Shown here: one piece after another, positions 56,082-64,000 of the stretch
Position numbering within the stretch: the first letter of the stretch is position 1
Layout: each line of letters begins with the position of its first letter
Origin: Anaerolineaceae bacterium
GTDB taxonomy: Bacteria; Chloroflexota; Anaerolineae; Anaerolineales; Anaerolineaceae
Reading direction: 5' to 3'
DNA: 64,000 nt
NCBI GenBank assembly: GCA_030653365.1
Contig: JAURZL010000005.1
Span: 1-64,000 of the forward strand
Program-made: the position numbers and the translations under genes
Notes under the pieces: generated by a model
Database searches by the model: none
What the model was told of the DNA's origin: nothing
What the model saw: only the letters and a program-made list of their open reading frames with translations

Positions 56082-56423
56082 TTAATAATTTGAATGTTGA
56101 TTAATAAAGTCAGCTATATCAGAAAAATTGTTGATGTTCAACTCCTTCCTGGAATACAATGTCATGTGGTGTTCAGATAGATCCAACCCTAATACCAATA
56201 TTTTTGGGTCATTTTCTAATAATGCTGGAATTATCTTTGCTTCAGGCATGGTGCTATCAAAAAGCACAAGATCGATTTCATTCGACGATATCTTTTCTAA
56301 ATCGGAGATCTCATCTATTCTCTTTAGTATTTTTATATTTCCATAGTTTTGTAAGGATGATTCCAATCCCGCCAAGAGAATTGATCTTCCGAATAAAATG
56401 GTACGTAATGGAGTATTTTTCAT
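56082..56423 (-). CDS. Degenerate response-regulator receiver-like protein
   Basis: This is a 113-aa protein with the fold pattern of a receiver domain but no output domain. Strand 1 reads LRTILFGRSILLAGLESSL, where FGRS replaces the acidic pair that binds Mg2+. Strand 3 reads DLVLFDSTMPE with Asp56 at the phosphorylation position. The conserved Thr/Lys are replaced (VLGLDLS, SRKEL). It is 90 bases ahead of the giant gene on the same strand, perhaps co-transcribed. It is likely a pseudo-receiver acting by protein contact. Confidence 0.6.
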   Translation of the reverse strand: MKNTPLRTILFGRSILLAGLESSLQNYGNIKILKRIDEISDLEKISSNEIDLVLFDSTMPEAKIIPALLENDPKILVLGLDLSEHHMTLYSRKELNINNFSDIADFINQHSNY

Positions 56424-56615
56424 ATATTAACAACCTTAAATGAGGATATAGGTGTTTATTCCATTTCTAATAGTAAGAAAATCAAAGGGTAATTGCACTC
56501 CCTCAGTGGATAATAATTGGATAATGGATGGACAAGATCCGAAAGAATAGGAAATTCAGTGGATAATTATCTCAATTGTTACTTGTATTCAGATATTATC
56601 TAAAAGATGACGATT

Positions 56616-59027
56616 TCAGATCATAGGATCTGTTTGGCGGCGTCCTTTTATCAATCCTGATTTAATAGCTATATGAATTGCTTCGCTTCGCGTTTCTATT
56701 TCCAGTTTATTTAATACTTTATTGAAATGGTACTTAATCGTGTGAGGACTTAGATTTAATGCAGATCCTATTTCCTTATATCCTTCACCTAACGCTACCC
56801 GTTCCAAAATATCCAGTTCAACTGCATTCAAGTCATAGATTTCAGCAGGAACATGTATCTTGAGAGGTTGATCTGAATCAGGAGAACGACGATCGAGTGT
56901 TTTACTCATCATTTCTGAAGAAATTACCAATGGTTCAGACAGCATTCTCTCTAAATTTGTAAATAATTCCTCCGGGCTCTGGCTTTTGAGAATATAACCG
57001 TTCGCACCAGCCTGGATTGATTCTTTTAAGTCCTCAACCCGGCTTGACATTGTCAACATTAAGATTTTTATTTCTGGATATCGCTGTTTGATAAGTCGAG
57101 TAGTTGCTGGACCGGATAAACCTGGCATCTGTACATCCATCAAGATCATATTTGGATGATGTTTTTTTAAGAGTTCCAATGCATCTTCCCCACTTTTAGC
57201 TGTTGCAACTACATTCAAACTTTTCGAAAGGAGTAAATTTTTTAATCCATCAACAATCAATGGGTGATCATCAATTATCATAAATTTTAATTTCTTAAGT
57301 TCCACAAATAATGATTGAACCGTTATTGGTAACTTTAGTTGAATCTCTGTACCTTTCCCAGCTGTTGATTGAATGGTTAACTTTCCTCCAGCTTCGTCAG
57401 CCCTTTCCTTCATAATCTTTAAACCAAAATGTCCTGCTGTATCGACATTTTTTTGATCAAAACCTTTTCCATCATCAGTTATCGTAATAATCAAATCATT
57501 TGGATTTTGAGAAAATACTATTGATATCGATTTTGCTTCTGCATGTTTACGTGTGTTGGATAAAGATTCCTGAATAATTCTTAAAATATGCAAACGCTTT
57601 TTGACTGTTGAAATAGACTCAATATCAATTTCATTCAAACTTAAATTCACTGGTAAACCGGTTAAATGGCGAAAACTTTCAACATAACTGTTTAGTGCTG
57701 GAATGAATCCTTTTTGAGGAGCTACTTCTTTGTGTGTCTCATTGATAAATTCCCGGACATTATTGGTTGCATCCTGCGAGACATTCATCAATTGAGCAAC
57801 GCTTGATGCTGCAGTGGTTGTATTCCCCTCTTCAATCAAATTCAGAATTGTTTTTGATTGAATATTAATATAACCAAGTACCTGGGCAAGATTATCATGC
57901 AACTCCCTGCCCATATTTTTTCTTTCTTGTTCGGCTGCTAACATACGTTGCTGCCATATAAGTTTTTGTTCATCTTGTTTCTGTTGGGTAATATCTCGAA
58001 TGATTAATAATCGACCAGCTTGTTTTTCATCTTTTTCAAATAACAATTGTTGATTAACTTCTAAAGTGGGGTCGTCAATTGTAATGGCAGAAAGTACACG
58101 TGGATACCCATCCTTCGAATGGAATAATTGATCCAAATCTTCCATTTCATCAATAATACTTGTTACTAAACGATTATGGATTCCCTGTTTTGGTTCATAA
58201 CCTTTTCGCCTTATGATTTCTAAGATTGCCGGATTATGATCAACAATTCTTTCATTGCAATCAATGATAATAACCCCTTCGTCCAGGGTATCAAATAACC
58301 TGTCTCTGGCAATTGGGGTCAAATCTGCTAAATTCTGACGACTGACTCCCCAAAATAAGAAAAATGCAGTAATAGCAAAGCCAACAGCTGTCAGATCAAA
58401 TCCTGGCCAGGGTGTCAGGTTGAAGTTATAAAGTAAGTTGCCAATCACAGGAAATGGAAATGCAAACAACATTAATTGAGCATTGCGTTTTTTGTTGGTA
58501 GGAAATTCTTTAACCGCTCGAAATAATAAATAAATAGATATGATCAACAAGACATAATAATAGGAAAAAGCCAACCAAAACCAGTAACCATGATGGTAAA
58601 CAACTAAATTACTATCTGGTATTGGGCTGGGTGTAAAATCTGTCCAAATTAGCGAATGAAATTCATTGGTGAATGCCAAAAGAATTGTAATAATGGGAAT
58701 AATCCACAATAGGATTAATTTTGTTTTTGGTAGTGGTTTATCGTAGCTATAAAAATAATGGATAAATAAAAACAAAAAGCCTGGTGTGGTAAAAATTCCT
58801 ATATATTGAATTTTCGACCAAAAGATTTTTCCATCTAAAGGAACGGATGCCAGATCAAGAGCTGACGTAAATGTCCAAAGTGCAACAGCACAAATCAATA
58901 GTCCCAACATATTGCCAGTGCGACCATTTTTTCTCCCAAAGACAACGACGGCGATCCCAATCAAAATACTGGTAATAATCAGATTAATCAGAGAAAAATA
59001 AGAAAGGGTATAGTTATTAATATTCAC
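56616..59027 (-). CDS. Hybrid histidine kinase, receiver and LuxR-type HTH in one chain
   Basis: This is an 803-aa fusion. Seven TM helices (about 8-230, a 7TM-type sensor) lead to a PAS domain (about 240-345). A HisKA_3 domain has ERKNMGRELHDNLAQ with His377 and an ATPase with Asn491 (ESLSNTRKH) and DDGKGFD. A receiver follows (FMIIDDHPLIVDGL; phospho-Asp631 in MILMDVQMPG), and a C-terminal NarL/LuxR HTH (LNAVELDILERVALGEGYKEIG, SPHTIKYHFNKVL). Normally these are two proteins, kinase and DNA-binding regulator. GTG 59027 is preferred since TM1 follows directly; TTG 59093 is an alternative. It may regulate the downstream receiver and giant gene. Confidence 0.85.
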   Translation of the reverse strand: MNINNYTLSYFSLINLIITSILIGIAVVVFGRKNGRTGNMLGLLICAVALWTFTSALDLASVPLDGKIFWSKIQYIGIFTTPGFLFLFIHYFYSYDKPLPKTKLILLWIIPIITILLAFTNEFHSLIWTDFTPSPIPDSNLVVYHHGYWFWLAFSYYYVLLIISIYLLFRAVKEFPTNKKRNAQLMLFAFPFPVIGNLLYNFNLTPWPGFDLTAVGFAITAFFLFWGVSRQNLADLTPIARDRLFDTLDEGVIIIDCNERIVDHNPAILEIIRRKGYEPKQGIHNRLVTSIIDEMEDLDQLFHSKDGYPRVLSAITIDDPTLEVNQQLLFEKDEKQAGRLLIIRDITQQKQDEQKLIWQQRMLAAEQERKNMGRELHDNLAQVLGYINIQSKTILNLIEEGNTTTAASSVAQLMNVSQDATNNVREFINETHKEVAPQKGFIPALNSYVESFRHLTGLPVNLSLNEIDIESISTVKKRLHILRIIQESLSNTRKHAEAKSISIVFSQNPNDLIITITDDGKGFDQKNVDTAGHFGLKIMKERADEAGGKLTIQSTAGKGTEIQLKLPITVQSLFVELKKLKFMIIDDHPLIVDGLKNLLLSKSLNVVATAKSGEDALELLKKHHPNMILMDVQMPGLSGPATTRLIKQRYPEIKILMLTMSSRVEDLKESIQAGANGYILKSQSPEELFTNLERMLSEPLVISSEMMSKTLDRRSPDSDQPLKIHVPAEIYDLNAVELDILERVALGEGYKEIGSALNLSPHTIKYHFNKVLNKLEIETRSEAIHIAIKSGLIKGRRQTDPMI

Positions 59028-59430
59028 AATGATTTCGACCTTGATAATAAAAAAATATGATGGATAGAATTTCCGCTTATGAAGGCTGATCAAAGATTAT
59101 GGATGAACTTGTTTTTACATCTTGCTCTTCGATTTTTAATGGATCGAAATAATATCCCAAATCAGTAAATTGTTACGATACCATTTATTATTGTACCTGA
59201 AAATCTATCATCAAGAATGAAAAGATTTTTTTTATATTCATTGTTTTTTTTTCTAAATAATTATTACCGTTCCTTTCCGGGGAACTATTTAGGTAAACTT
59301 TCTATCAATACCGAATTATTGGAAACAAAAGGACTATTCACTTCCAGAGAAAACGAGTGTAGGATACTCATTAGAAAAATATTAAGATAAAAATAGTCCG
59401 ATTAATGGTATGATTGGAGGAAGAGGTAAT
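59028..59430. other. AT-rich divergent intergenic region
   Basis: No gene is seen. The region separates the kinase fusion from moaA and has long A/T runs. A small gttcc/ggaac hairpin lies at about 59269-59286. It should hold both divergent promoters, but I could not pick one with confidence. Confidence 0.4.
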
Positions 59431-60411
59431 ATGCCTGACGATCGCTTTGGAAGAAACATCCATTATCTTAGAATAAGCCTTACTGATCATTGCAATCTGC
59501 GATGTTTATATTGTATGCCTGAGGATCAGACATTCCAGCCCAATTCGGAATTAATGCAGGATGATGAAATCCTCACTCTGCTTAAAGTGTTTACTTCGCT
59601 TGGATTCGATAAGATTCGCTTAACTGGTGGTGAACCTACCATCCGCGCCAATGTCGTTAATCTGGTGCGGGAAATGGCAAATATGCCAGGTGTCAATTCG
59701 CTTTCCATGACGACCAATGGCGTTTTGTTGGGTAAACTGGCAGTCCCCTTGAAGGAAGCTGGGTTAAATCGTGTGAATATCAGCCTGGATACCCTCGATC
59801 CACAGCGCTTTAAAACACTGACCCGCTGGGGTAAATTTGAAGATGTTTGGCAGGGGATTCATGCAGCAGAAAAAGCAGGATTAACCCCGCTCAAGCTCAA
59901 CATGGTAGTCGTGCGTGGACACAACCTCTCTGATGTGGTTACGATGTCGAATTTGACCTATGAACACGACTGGCAGATTCGCTTTATTGAAATGATGCCC
60001 TTCGCCGGACAGACCGATTTTCAAACCACTCTTGTGGTCAGTGATAAAGAAATTTTGGAGATGGTAACAACAGAGTTGGGTCAACCAACTTTATTGAATA
60101 ATGGCATCCTGGATGGGGAAGCACGACTGTACCGTTTACCAGGAGCGCTAGGCACGCTCGGTTTCATTTCATCCGTTACCAATCCTTTTTGTGCTGGTTG
60201 TACCCGGGCTCGTCTAACCTCTGATGGTAAATTGAGATTATGCCTTCTGAAAGAAAAAGAAGTCGACCTACTAACCCCCCTGCGAGCCGGTGCTAGTATT
60301 GAAGATTTACGAACAATGATCCTCGATGGCATCTGGTGGAAACCCTGGGGACACGGTCTGGCACAGGGAGAAATTGCAACCAACCGCACCATGAGCCAAA
60401 TCGGCGGATAG
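59431..60411 (+). CDS. moaA: GTP 3',8-cyclase MoaA
   Basis: This 326-aa radical-SAM enzyme performs the first step of molybdenum cofactor synthesis, GTP to 3',8-cH2GTP. The N-terminal cluster motif is CNLRCLYC (Cys21, 25, 28). TGGEPTIR is the SAM-binding glycine motif. The C-terminal cluster lies in NPFCAGCTRARLTSDGKLRLCL. The protein ends in the Gly-Gly tail needed for activity. ATG 59431 has GGAGGAAGAGGT upstream; a start 7 residues earlier would put this inside the gene. No other moa/mog gene is in the window. Confidence 0.95.
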   Translation: MPDDRFGRNIHYLRISLTDHCNLRCLYCMPEDQTFQPNSELMQDDEILTLLKVFTSLGFDKIRLTGGEPTIRANVVNLVREMANMPGVNSLSMTTNGVLLGKLAVPLKEAGLNRVNISLDTLDPQRFKTLTRWGKFEDVWQGIHAAEKAGLTPLKLNMVVVRGHNLSDVVTMSNLTYEHDWQIRFIEMMPFAGQTDFQTTLVVSDKEILEMVTTELGQPTLLNNGILDGEARLYRLPGALGTLGFISSVTNPFCAGCTRARLTSDGKLRLCLLKEKEVDLLTPLRAGASIEDLRTMILDGIWWKPWGHGLAQGEIATNRTMSQIGG

Positions 60412-60443
60412 ACAGCAGAATTTCTTTCGGATCATACATTGAT

Positions 60444-60472
60444 TTGACATTTGATGATTAAATCAGTATTAT
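60444..60472 (+). promoter_or_regulatory. Promoter of the MarR/flavin reductase pair
   Basis: TTGACA (60444-60449) and TATTAT (60467-60472) have a 17-base spacer, and the -10 overlaps the operator palindrome. Confidence 0.7.
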
Positions 60473-60488
60473 TTCGATATGAAATAAT
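60468..60488 (+). promoter_or_regulatory. Operator palindrome for the MarR regulator
   Basis: The perfect inverted repeat attatttc-gatat-gaaataat overlaps the -10 box and the expected transcription start. Length and position suit a MarR dimer repressing its own gene. Confidence 0.65.
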
Positions 60489-60506
60489 TTGATTCGGAGG
60501 TTTCTT

Positions 60507-60950
60507 ATGCCTACTCATTATCAGGGATCGCCAGAAGAAGAATTGGCTCTTGATACGTATATAAAATTGACTCGTGCGACCGATACGATTCATGCACGTC
60601 TCTCTCTGGCCAGTTCGATGCAGGCATTGACGATCAGTCAATTTGGGGTCTTAGAAGCTTTGTACCATCTGGGTCCGCAGGCACAAAATATACTCGGGGA
60701 GAAAATTTTAAAAAGCAATTCCAATATGACCACGGTGATTGATAACCTGGAAAAGCGCCAACTCGTACGTCGCGAACGGGCACCTGATGACCGCCGAAAG
60801 ATCATCGTTCACCTCACCGAGAGTGGTCAGGAAATGATCAGCAGTATTTTTCCAATGCATGTTAAAGCCATACAAGAGCAATTCTCGGTTTTAACAATCG
60901 AAGAAAAACGGATGCTTTGCGACTTATTGAAAAAATTAGGGAAGCGTTAG
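60507..60950 (+). CDS. MarR family transcriptional regulator
   Basis: This is a 147-aa winged-helix repressor. The DNA-binding wing is LEAL..., ILKSNSNMTTVIDNLEKRQLVRRERAPDDRRKIIVHLTESG, of which LVRRERAPDDRRKIIV is the classic wing. GGAGG precedes ATG 60507; an upstream TTG adds six residues without better support. The gene lies 49 bases ahead of a flavin reductase that it likely controls. It probably represses until it senses an oxidant, phenolic or quinone-like compound. Confidence 0.9.
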   Translation: MPTHYQGSPEEELALDTYIKLTRATDTIHARLSLASSMQALTISQFGVLEALYHLGPQAQNILGEKILKSNSNMTTVIDNLEKRQLVRRERAPDDRRKIIVHLTESGQEMISSIFPMHVKAIQEQFSVLTIEEKRMLCDLLKKLGKR

Positions 60951-60999
60951 CATCTTTTTATCATAGTAATCAGGATAAATATCCAGGAAGGGATTAATA

Positions 61000-61566
61000 A
61001 TGAAAAAACAACTTCACATTCTTGCTTTCGCAGGAAGTTTACGTAAGGATTCTTACAATCGAAAGGTCTTATCATTAGCTTGTAACTCATTACCAGAAGG
61101 TACCAGTTATGAGATCTTTGAATTGAACGATATTCCCTTATTTAACGAAGATGTAGAAGCACTGGGATTTCCAGAATCTGTAGCAGCATTTCGACAAAAA
61201 ATCCAGAAGGCAGATGCGCTGGTGATTGCCTGCCCGGAATATAACAGTTCCATCACCGGGGTATTGAAAAATGCCTTGGATTGGGCATCCCGATCAGAAA
61301 ACAAACAACCCAATCCACTCATCAAAAAACCAGTCGCGATACTGGGTGTTGGCGAACGTGGGGGCACATCGAGAGCACAATATCATCTGCGACAGGTTTT
61401 GAATCATCTCAACATGTATGTGATCAACAAACCTGAAATCCTGATCAGCATAAAGAGCGAGAAGACTTTCGATGAAAAGGGTAATTTGATGGATGAATTT
61501 GCCATCAATCTGATCAAAAAATTATTAACCTCATTGATAGATTTCACATATCAAATGCGCAAATAA
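61000..61566 (+). CDS. NADPH-dependent FMN reductase (flavodoxin-like)
   Basis: This is a 188-aa flavoprotein of the FMN_red family (chromate/azo/quinone reductase type). ILAFAGSLRKDSYNRKV is the FMN phosphate loop; VIACPEYNSSITGVLKNALDW is the second flavin contact. It would use NAD(P)H to reduce quinones, azo compounds or metals. GGAAGGGATTAAT precedes the ATG. Its regulation by the MarR gene upstream is inferred from order and the shared promoter. It overlaps the convergent TPR gene by 16 bases. Confidence 0.9.
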   Translation: MKKQLHILAFAGSLRKDSYNRKVLSLACNSLPEGTSYEIFELNDIPLFNEDVEALGFPESVAAFRQKIQKADALVIACPEYNSSITGVLKNALDWASRSENKQPNPLIKKPVAILGVGERGGTSRAQYHLRQVLNHLNMYVINKPEILISIKSEKTFDEKGNLMDEFAINLIKKLLTSLIDFTYQMRK

Positions 61567-62207
61567 TCTGATTCAATAAAACGAAAAAATATATCGACAT
61601 CTTCTTCGGTTATTTTCTCTGGAAAGTGGTCTCCAGTTTTCACGATCGCCTTTAATTCTCTGACCATGCTGCATTTTAATTGTTTTTGATTGGCTCTGGA
61701 AGACAAACACCAGCATGCGTGATAATCCCGAAATGCGTTCTGGTGCGAGTATAAGCGGCTATAACAATCTGCGCGTAACAGGTAAGCCAGAACAAAATAA
61801 CGATCTAATTTTAGACATCGCGTAAAATATTTCACTGCCTGGTCCAGATAGCCTTGCATCCGGTAATTTTTTCCCAATAAATAATAAAGATACGGGTTTG
61901 AAGGTTCTAATTCACAAGCGAATTGTAAGGCACTTTCAGCTTCCTCGATATCGGCGCCGGGTAGTAAAGCTTTTGCCATTAAAGCCTGGGAAGTGTTTGG
62001 GTAATACTTCATAATCAATTTATACAATTCGATTAGCTCTACTTTGCGATGCATCTCACTCGCAATGATGGTTCTAAACCCATACCAAATTGGTTTCTCA
62101 GGTTCTGTAAAAAGTAGATGACTCAAAATCAGTAATGCATCTCTGAATCTGAATTGTTGAATTAATGAATGGATCTGTTCGGTTTGGTTTAAGAAAGTTA
62201 TTTCCAT
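61551..62207 (-). CDS. TPR repeat protein
   Basis: This is a 218-aa cytoplasmic protein with TPR-like helix pairs: FACELEPSNPYLYYLLGKNYRMQGYLDQAVKYFTRCLKLD, read as PYLYYLLGKNYRMQGYLDQA, and the next repeat YFVLAYLLRADCYSRLYSHQ. Such repeats bind partner proteins. No enzymatic motif. Its last 16 bases overlap the flavin reductase gene on the other strand. Confidence 0.75.
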   Translation of the reverse strand: MEITFLNQTEQIHSLIQQFRFRDALLILSHLLFTEPEKPIWYGFRTIIASEMHRKVELIELYKLIMKYYPNTSQALMAKALLPGADIEEAESALQFACELEPSNPYLYYLLGKNYRMQGYLDQAVKYFTRCLKLDRYFVLAYLLRADCYSRLYSHQNAFRDYHACWCLSSRANQKQLKCSMVRELKAIVKTGDHFPEKITEEDVDIFFRFIESDYLRI

Positions 62208-62301
62208 TTTTCCTCATAATTGTAGAATTATTGTTCTATTATCAACGAAAAATTCATATTTATCAAGACCTAAATGGAAATTTTAAGAATCCAAAAACTT
62301 G

Positions 62302-62338
62302 GTGGAAAAGTGTTTTAGCCAGGAACTCACTTTTCCAC
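62302..62338. terminator. Hairpin between the TPR and propeller genes
   Basis: Perfect 11-base arms gtggaaaagtg and cacttttccac are separated by 15 bases. It likely ends the propeller-gene transcript; the T run is short. Confidence 0.5.
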
Positions 62339-62367
62339 TAAGATGAAATGTTTTTAATTCTGTTTGT

Positions 62368-63774
62368 TTAAGGAATCCATCGAATGGAATAAACCCCATC
62401 CACCATTGTCGTCAATTCTTCAGAATTGCCAGTCTCCCAGAGGATCATTTCTGATCCATCCGCCAGACCGGTTAACGTATCCCGCAGGTAAGATATCCTG
62501 GTACCATCCGGACTCCAGGAGTATTGGGTAATCATTAATGAGAGATCGTCTGAAATTTTTTGGAAGGATCCATCCGGTTTAATCCACCACAACTCCCGCT
62601 GCGGAATTTTTGGATCCACCTGAACAGCTGCGATAACGCCATTTCCCAATGGATGACAGTCCGGATAATAATAGTTATAACCAAGGTCAAACAACTCACT
62701 GCCGGTGAAGAAATCACGCTGACCTGTGAGGATTTCAACACTATAAATAATGGAAACGATTGGCAATCCTTCTTCACGAACATTGGAATAAAAGAAATAG
62801 CGCTCATCCTGTGACCAACAACCTGTATCCTCGCTGGAACTATCTGTGAAAATGGGTGTCTTACTGTCCGAATGAATGATCTCAATGCCTCTGCCTGAAC
62901 CTTTCCAGATGGTTACCCATTGACCTTTGGAAGACCAGACCGGATCATACGCAAATTGATTCGGATCAGTCAATAAAGGTTGTGTGATACCGGTTATCAG
63001 GTTTAAAAGGAAAGGTTTTGGCAAGTCCCAGGATTTATCATTATTCCCGGGGATCATTTCCTCAATGGTAAAAACGATCTCATCCTGTTCGGGGTTCCAA
63101 TTGAGGGTTGAACAACGATTTTCACCACAATTAAGGATCATGATGGGGTTCTCGCCATCCCGATTCATTAACCAAAGGTCCATTCCGGATTGTTCATTCC
63201 ATTGGGAATAAAGAATTTGTTCACCATCCGGAGAAACTGTAAAATCGAAAACCATTCCATTTGTATCGGATAATTTGGTTAACTGTGCAGGTGAATCCGG
63301 CGTCATACGAAATATTTCTTTACCACCTTCTACTGCTTTAAGAACCGCAATTTCCGGATTGCGAATAAAAGCATGCCAAACCACAGATTTGATTTTTGGA
63401 TAACCTGTTGATGTCTCATCAGAAAGTGGTTCGAATCCAAATCGAATAGCCTGACCAGGAAGAATTTTATCCTCTGGCTGCCAGATTGCCAGATCATCCT
63501 CCAGCCAGGTCCAACGACCGGCTATTGGCGGGTCAATGGTAAATGAATCTGCAATGATTATGGGATCCACTTCCTGTGAAAAATGGAATTGAAACTTCGG
63601 TGAAATACTGATCACCTCAGATGCATTGGTCCATTGCACTCTGACTTGAAACCCATCCACCAGATTGACCACAGATTTTGTCATCCAGGTAAGAATGAAT
63701 GGCGATAAGAACAAAACAGCAATCACTATTAAGAGTAGAAAAATTGGGTTTTTGTAAATTTTCTTCTTCGTCAT
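62368..63774 (-). CDS. TolB-like beta-propeller protein with SbsA-type Ig domain
   Basis: This is a 468-aa protein anchored by one N-terminal TM segment (about 11-31). An Ig-like domain follows (ISPKFQFHFSQEVDPIIIADSFTIDP), similar to the SbsA/Big_5 domain. Then come PD40/WD40-like propeller blades with SPDGEQILYSQW and LWLMNRDGENP, WNPEQDEIVFT, and SWSPDGTRISYLRD. Predicted to face outward and bind a partner. It stands alone on the minus strand. Confidence 0.8.
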   Translation of the reverse strand: MTKKKIYKNPIFLLLIVIAVLFLSPFILTWMTKSVVNLVDGFQVRVQWTNASEVISISPKFQFHFSQEVDPIIIADSFTIDPPIAGRWTWLEDDLAIWQPEDKILPGQAIRFGFEPLSDETSTGYPKIKSVVWHAFIRNPEIAVLKAVEGGKEIFRMTPDSPAQLTKLSDTNGMVFDFTVSPDGEQILYSQWNEQSGMDLWLMNRDGENPIMILNCGENRCSTLNWNPEQDEIVFTIEEMIPGNNDKSWDLPKPFLLNLITGITQPLLTDPNQFAYDPVWSSKGQWVTIWKGSGRGIEIIHSDSKTPIFTDSSSEDTGCWSQDERYFFYSNVREEGLPIVSIIYSVEILTGQRDFFTGSELFDLGYNYYYPDCHPLGNGVIAAVQVDPKIPQRELWWIKPDGSFQKISDDLSLMITQYSWSPDGTRISYLRDTLTGLADGSEMILWETGNSEELTTMVDGVYSIRWIP

Positions 63775-63798
63775 CTGTAGATTGTATCAGATTGAAAA

Positions 63799-64000
63799 CT
63801 ATCGAATCCGAAGATGGATTAATGTGCCTTCGCCTGGCTGACTGATTACCTTTATTGTTGCACCAATTCCTTCCGCTCGTTCCTGCATAAATCCAATCCC
63901 AAAATGATTAGACTGAATATCATCAGGACTAAAACCAATGCCATTATCCTCAATCATCAAATTAATTTGGGCTGGATCAACATGAAACAGAATTTTCACC
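63799..64000 (-). CDS. C-terminal fragment of a histidine kinase (cut by window edge)
   Basis: This is the last 66 residues of a HisKA_3-type sensor kinase. MIEDNGIGFSPDDIQ, then HFGIGFMQERAEGIGATIKV and GEGTLIHLRI are the ATP-lid and final strands of the HATPase domain. The gene runs past the right edge, so its start and sensor are unseen. It ends 24 bases before the propeller gene. Confidence 0.85.
   Translation of the reverse strand, partial: VKILFHVDPAQINLMIEDNGIGFSPDDIQSNHFGIGFMQERAEGIGATIKVISQPGEGTLIHLRIR

Overview
The window looks like chromosomal DNA of a Chloroflexota bacterium, most probably class Anaerolineae. The clues are moderate GC, several surface proteins with long Thr/Pro (TPT-type) linkers, a very large secreted Ig-repeat protein, two proteins ending in an aromatic 'YLPLV/YFPVI' tag, a BTAD/AAA/TPR regulator, and Tat leaders ending in 'KPVV..GVLP.HAQ'. 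Assignment to a phylum is inference, since there is no rRNA or ribosomal marker. No tRNA, rRNA, CRISPR array or transposase was seen.

Layout. 1-447: tandem 212-bp repeats built from short palindromes. 467-9357: a membrane glycosyltransferase; a leftward acyl carrier protein / fatty acyl-AMP ligase / small membrane protein operon; a divergent 1145-aa BTAD regulator followed by an MFS transporter; and a small conserved protein. 9491-11590: a secreted beta-solenoid-like protein. 12091-17180: a tight six-gene leftward operon (lipoprotein, 45-aa membrane microprotein, MBOAT acyltransferase, two SGNH proteins, polysaccharide deacetylase). This resembles an envelope-polymer O-acylation system. The microprotein was found by hand-reading and ends in a DltX-like WIYQGF motif. 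17468-18124: an AbrB/PIN toxin-antitoxin pair bracketed by direct repeats.

18545-25993: a heterodimeric ABC exporter; two paralogous Tat-leader proteins with duplicated promoters and leaders; then a nucleotidyltransferase, a PqqD-like protein and an HprK-like kinase. That trio is otherwise known from lasso-peptide tailoring. 26052-28821: CorA, a YbaK-type deacylase, a Pcs-like CDP-alcohol phosphatidyltransferase and a 49-aa zinc ribbon. 28898-35269: a tandemly duplicated two-gene cassette (HD-GYP sensor plus TPT-rich surface protein). 35554-44999: a GT39-like enzyme, an ECF transporter operon with a structured leader and an amidase, a methyltransferase, an alpha/alpha-toroid-like protein and a DmeF-type cation exporter.

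45159-59027: a ~3610-residue Ig-repeat adhesin-like protein containing a duplicated block of 11 Ig domains, a degenerate receiver protein, and a one-chain histidine kinase / receiver / LuxR-HTH fusion. 59431-64000: MoaA, a MarR/flavin-reductase pair with a clear operator, a TPR protein, a TolB-like propeller protein and the end of another histidine kinase.

Many of the genes concern the cell surface: making, acylating, trimming and secreting envelope material, and regulating that through c-di-GMP and two-component proteins. The most interesting candidates are the DltX-like acyl-shuttle operon, possibly supplied by the nearby ligase/carrier pair, and the Tat-leader/PqqD/HprK/nucleotidyltransferase/ABC island.
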